A stretch of DNA of 57,759 nt from Desulfobacterales bacterium (lineage in GTDB: Bacteria; Desulfobacterota; Desulfobacteria; Desulfobacterales; JADGBH01), in assembly GCA_015231595.1 (NCBI GenBank), contig JADGBH010000018.1, forward strand, positions 1 to 57,759, read 5' to 3'. The notes beneath the pieces were generated by a model that saw nothing but the letters and a program-made list of their open reading frames with translations, made no database searches and had not been told where the DNA came from. Shown in pieces: positions 56,119-57,759 of this stretch (position 1 is the stretch's first letter; the number at the start of each line of letters is the position of its first letter). A program made the position numbers and the translations under genes.

Positions 56119-57603
56119 ATGCTATCTAATCGAAGAAAAAAAATACTTATTGTAGATGATGTACCTGAAAATATCCGTATGTTAATGGAAACATTAAGAG
56201 CTGATTACGCTACTATTCCAGCGACTAATGGAGAAATAGCTTTAAAAAAAGCCATGGAAGAACCATATCCAGACTTAATTTTACTTGATATTATGATGCC
56301 AAGTATGGATGGATATGAGGTATGCAGAAAACTTAAAGCTAACAAAATAACAGAAAATATACCAATTATATTCATCACATCTATTTCCGAAGTTATGGAT
56401 GAGGCTAAAGCTTTTAGCCTTGGAGCCGTTGATTATATAACTAAACCTTTCAACCAAATCATTGTTAAGGTGCGTATTAAAACCCATCTTTTTTTGAAGG
56501 AATACAGGGATCATCTTGAAGAATTAGTGTATGAGCGGACCAATGAATTGCAAAAGGCTATGATTGAGTTAGAAAAAGCTAAAGAAAAAGCTGAATCAGC
56601 AAACAAAGCCAAAAGCGATTTTCTTATGAACATGACCCATGAACTTAGAACTCCTTTAAACGGAGTTTTAACCGCTTCTGAGTTTATTTCAAAATCTGCT
56701 ACAAAAGAAGAACTCGAAGAGATTAAACAAATTATTCAATCGTCAAGTGCTTCCTTGCTTCAAACTATAGAAAATATACTTGATTTTACAAGATCGAAAG
56801 ATGGCACCCTTAAGCTTGTCGAGCGGCCTTTTCAATTAGATAGGGTTTTATCAAAAATTAAAACTTGTTTTGTTCATAAGGGAACGAATATCCAATTAGA
56901 ACTGGATATTAATATTAAGATGCAAGAAAAGAATCCTAATGCTCTTATCGGAGATGATAGGCGTCTTTTAGAAATTTTAAATCATTTTATAGAAAATGCG
57001 GCAAAGTTTACGAAAAGTGCTCCTAAGGCTATATTAAAAGTAAATGTCCTGGAAATATCCGATGATAGTACTGTATTAAAATTTTCATTGAAAGACAATG
57101 GCATTGGTATTGCTAAGGAAAATTATGAGAAAATTTTTGAACCGTTCTATCAGGTTGATACATCAAGTACAAGGCATTATGATGGAGTAGGTATCGGATT
57201 ATCTATCTGTTCACAATTAGCGGCACTTATGGGAGGAAAAATTTGGGTAGATAGCGAATTGGATAAAGGAAGCATTTTTTATTTTGTTGTCCGTTTCAAA
57301 AAACAAGATAAAGAAATACCATTTAATGTAAAGTATTTGAAATTAAACGAAGAAGAATCGAATAATTTCGATGATGGATTAATAGAATTGGATCCAGACA
57401 CAGGTAAAAAACTTTTTGATGAACTAAGAGAAGCATTAAAAGCATCTGATCCAGGAATGATTAAAGACAGTTTAGAGAATTTAAAAAGATTTAAAATACC
57501 GCAGATATCTCAACTTATTGAAGCAATAAATAATTATGAATATGAAGATGCCTTGAAAATACTTCAAGACATATATAAAAATTATGGTAAGATCTCGCAA
57601 TAA
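56119..57603 (+). CDS. Receiver-histidine kinase (REC-HisKA-HATPase)
   Basis: A 494-residue cytoplasmic protein. REC (about residues 8-125; ILLDIMMPSMDG, ITKPFNQ), coiled coil (LEELVYERTNELQKA), HisKA ([11 protein letters not shown], about 176) and HATPase (NHFIENAAKFT, DNGIGIA, GVGIGLSI). The C-terminal 100 residues are helical, and no HPt motif was recognised there. It starts 12 bp after the BvgS-like gene with an AAGGAAG site, so it is in the same operon; the HPt of that kinase is a natural donor for this receiver. The glycine-rich loop reads DGVGIGL instead of the common GGTGLGL but remains plausible for ATP binding. No DNA-binding output is seen in the window. Confidence 0.9.
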   Translation: MLSNRRKKILIVDDVPENIRMLMETLRADYATIPATNGEIALKKAMEEPYPDLILLDIMMPSMDGYEVCRKLKANKITENIPIIFITSISEVMDEAKAFSLGAVDYITKPFNQIIVKVRIKTHLFLKEYRDHLEELVYERTNELQKAMIELEKAKEKAESANKAKSDFLMNMTHELRTPLNGVLTASEFISKSATKEELEEIKQIIQSSSASLLQTIENILDFTRSKDGTLKLVERPFQLDRVLSKIKTCFVHKGTNIQLELDINIKMQEKNPNALIGDDRRLLEILNHFIENAAKFTKSAPKAILKVNVLEISDDSTVLKFSLKDNGIGIAKENYEKIFEPFYQVDTSSTRHYDGVGIGLSICSQLAALMGGKIWVDSELDKGSIFYFVVRFKKQDKEIPFNVKYLKLNEEESNNFDDGLIELDPDTGKKLFDELREALKASDPGMIKDSLENLKRFKIPQISQLIEAINNYEYEDALKILQDIYKNYGKISQ

Positions 57604-57632
57604 AGACCCGCAAGGGAGCAGGGCTGTGTTAT

Positions 57633-57759
57633 CTTTTAGAGATTGTAGGGGCGACCGGTTGGTCGCCCAATTCCATTATGCAACTTTTAGAGATTGTAGG
57701 GGCGACCGGTTGGTCGCCCAATTCCATTATGCAACTTTTAGAGATTGTAGGGGCGACCG
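57633..57759. repeat. 51-bp tandem palindromic repeat, truncated by the window end
   Basis: Units begin CTTTTAGAGATTGTAGGG at 57633, 57684 and 57735, a period of exactly 51 bp, with the third unit cut off. Each carries the hairpin GGGCGACCGGTTGGTCGCCC and the spacer AATTCCATTATGCAA. The two complete units appear identical. There is no unique spacer, so this is not a CRISPR array. The palindrome is shared with 12530-12549. Confidence 0.9.

Noticed and set aside
57633..57759. Possible CRISPR array
   Set aside because: The units follow each other head to tail with identical intervening sequence; there are no unique spacers and no cas genes.

Overview
The window looks like a chromosomal stretch from an AT-rich, Gram-negative anaerobe, most likely a low-GC member of the Desulfobacterales or a related deltaproteobacterial lineage. 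This is inferred, not proven. The pointers are a GlpAB dehydrogenase wired to heterodisulfide-reductase-like (Hdr) iron-sulfur proteins, an FmdE-family protein, many large hybrid kinases, CsgG-type outer-membrane lipoproteins, a SUMF1-type lipoprotein and a trans-AT-type polyketide synthase (PKS). No rRNA, tRNA, CRISPR array or complete insertion sequence was seen.

Layout. 1-565 holds decayed remains of a restriction-modification pair. 705-6093 (+) is a four-gene glycerol-3-phosphate oxidation operon (GlpA, GlpB, membrane cytochrome/ferredoxin, HdrB-like). 6143-6469 is a repeat-rich spacer plus a conserved element whose second copy lies at 50438. 6477-8495 (+) holds three small genes (TSUP half-transporter, FliK-like, VanZ-like). 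An RDD protein (-) and PBP1A (+) follow, then a regulator resembling LuxR/HapR of Vibrio, and an FmdE protein (-). A MITE with 23-bp terminal inverted repeats and an 8-bp target duplication sits at 13259-13519.

13558-34241 (-) is the most distinctive block. A 14-kb PKS gene is followed at spacings of about 60 bp or less by three CsgG-like genes, an outer-membrane beta-barrel protein and a large lipoprotein. That lipoprotein ends in a SUMF1/C-type-lectin fold resembling the variable proteins of diversity-generating retroelements. If these genes are one operon, a polyketide or lipid-like product would be coupled to a cell-surface apparatus. The PKS has four carrier domains and no acyltransferase, starts with an orphan DH-ACP half-module, has a catalytically degenerate internal DH, and carries two in-frame copies of a palindromic repeat family that is also intergenic in this window.

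34506-57603 is dominated by signalling and surface proteins: a papain-like lipoprotein, an adenylate cyclase fused to a degenerate HD-GYP domain, a four-gene minus-strand operon (GGDEF/HD-GYP protein, acyl-CoA thioesterase, two hybrid kinases), a secreted beta-helix protein, a YkgJ cysteine-cluster protein, a BvgS-like kinase with four periplasmic binding domains, and a receiver-kinase partner. The window ends inside a 51-bp tandem palindromic repeat.

Several start codons were moved downstream of the longest possible ORF because a Shine-Dalgarno sequence supports the internal start. No database or alignment tool was available, so family names rest on motif recognition.
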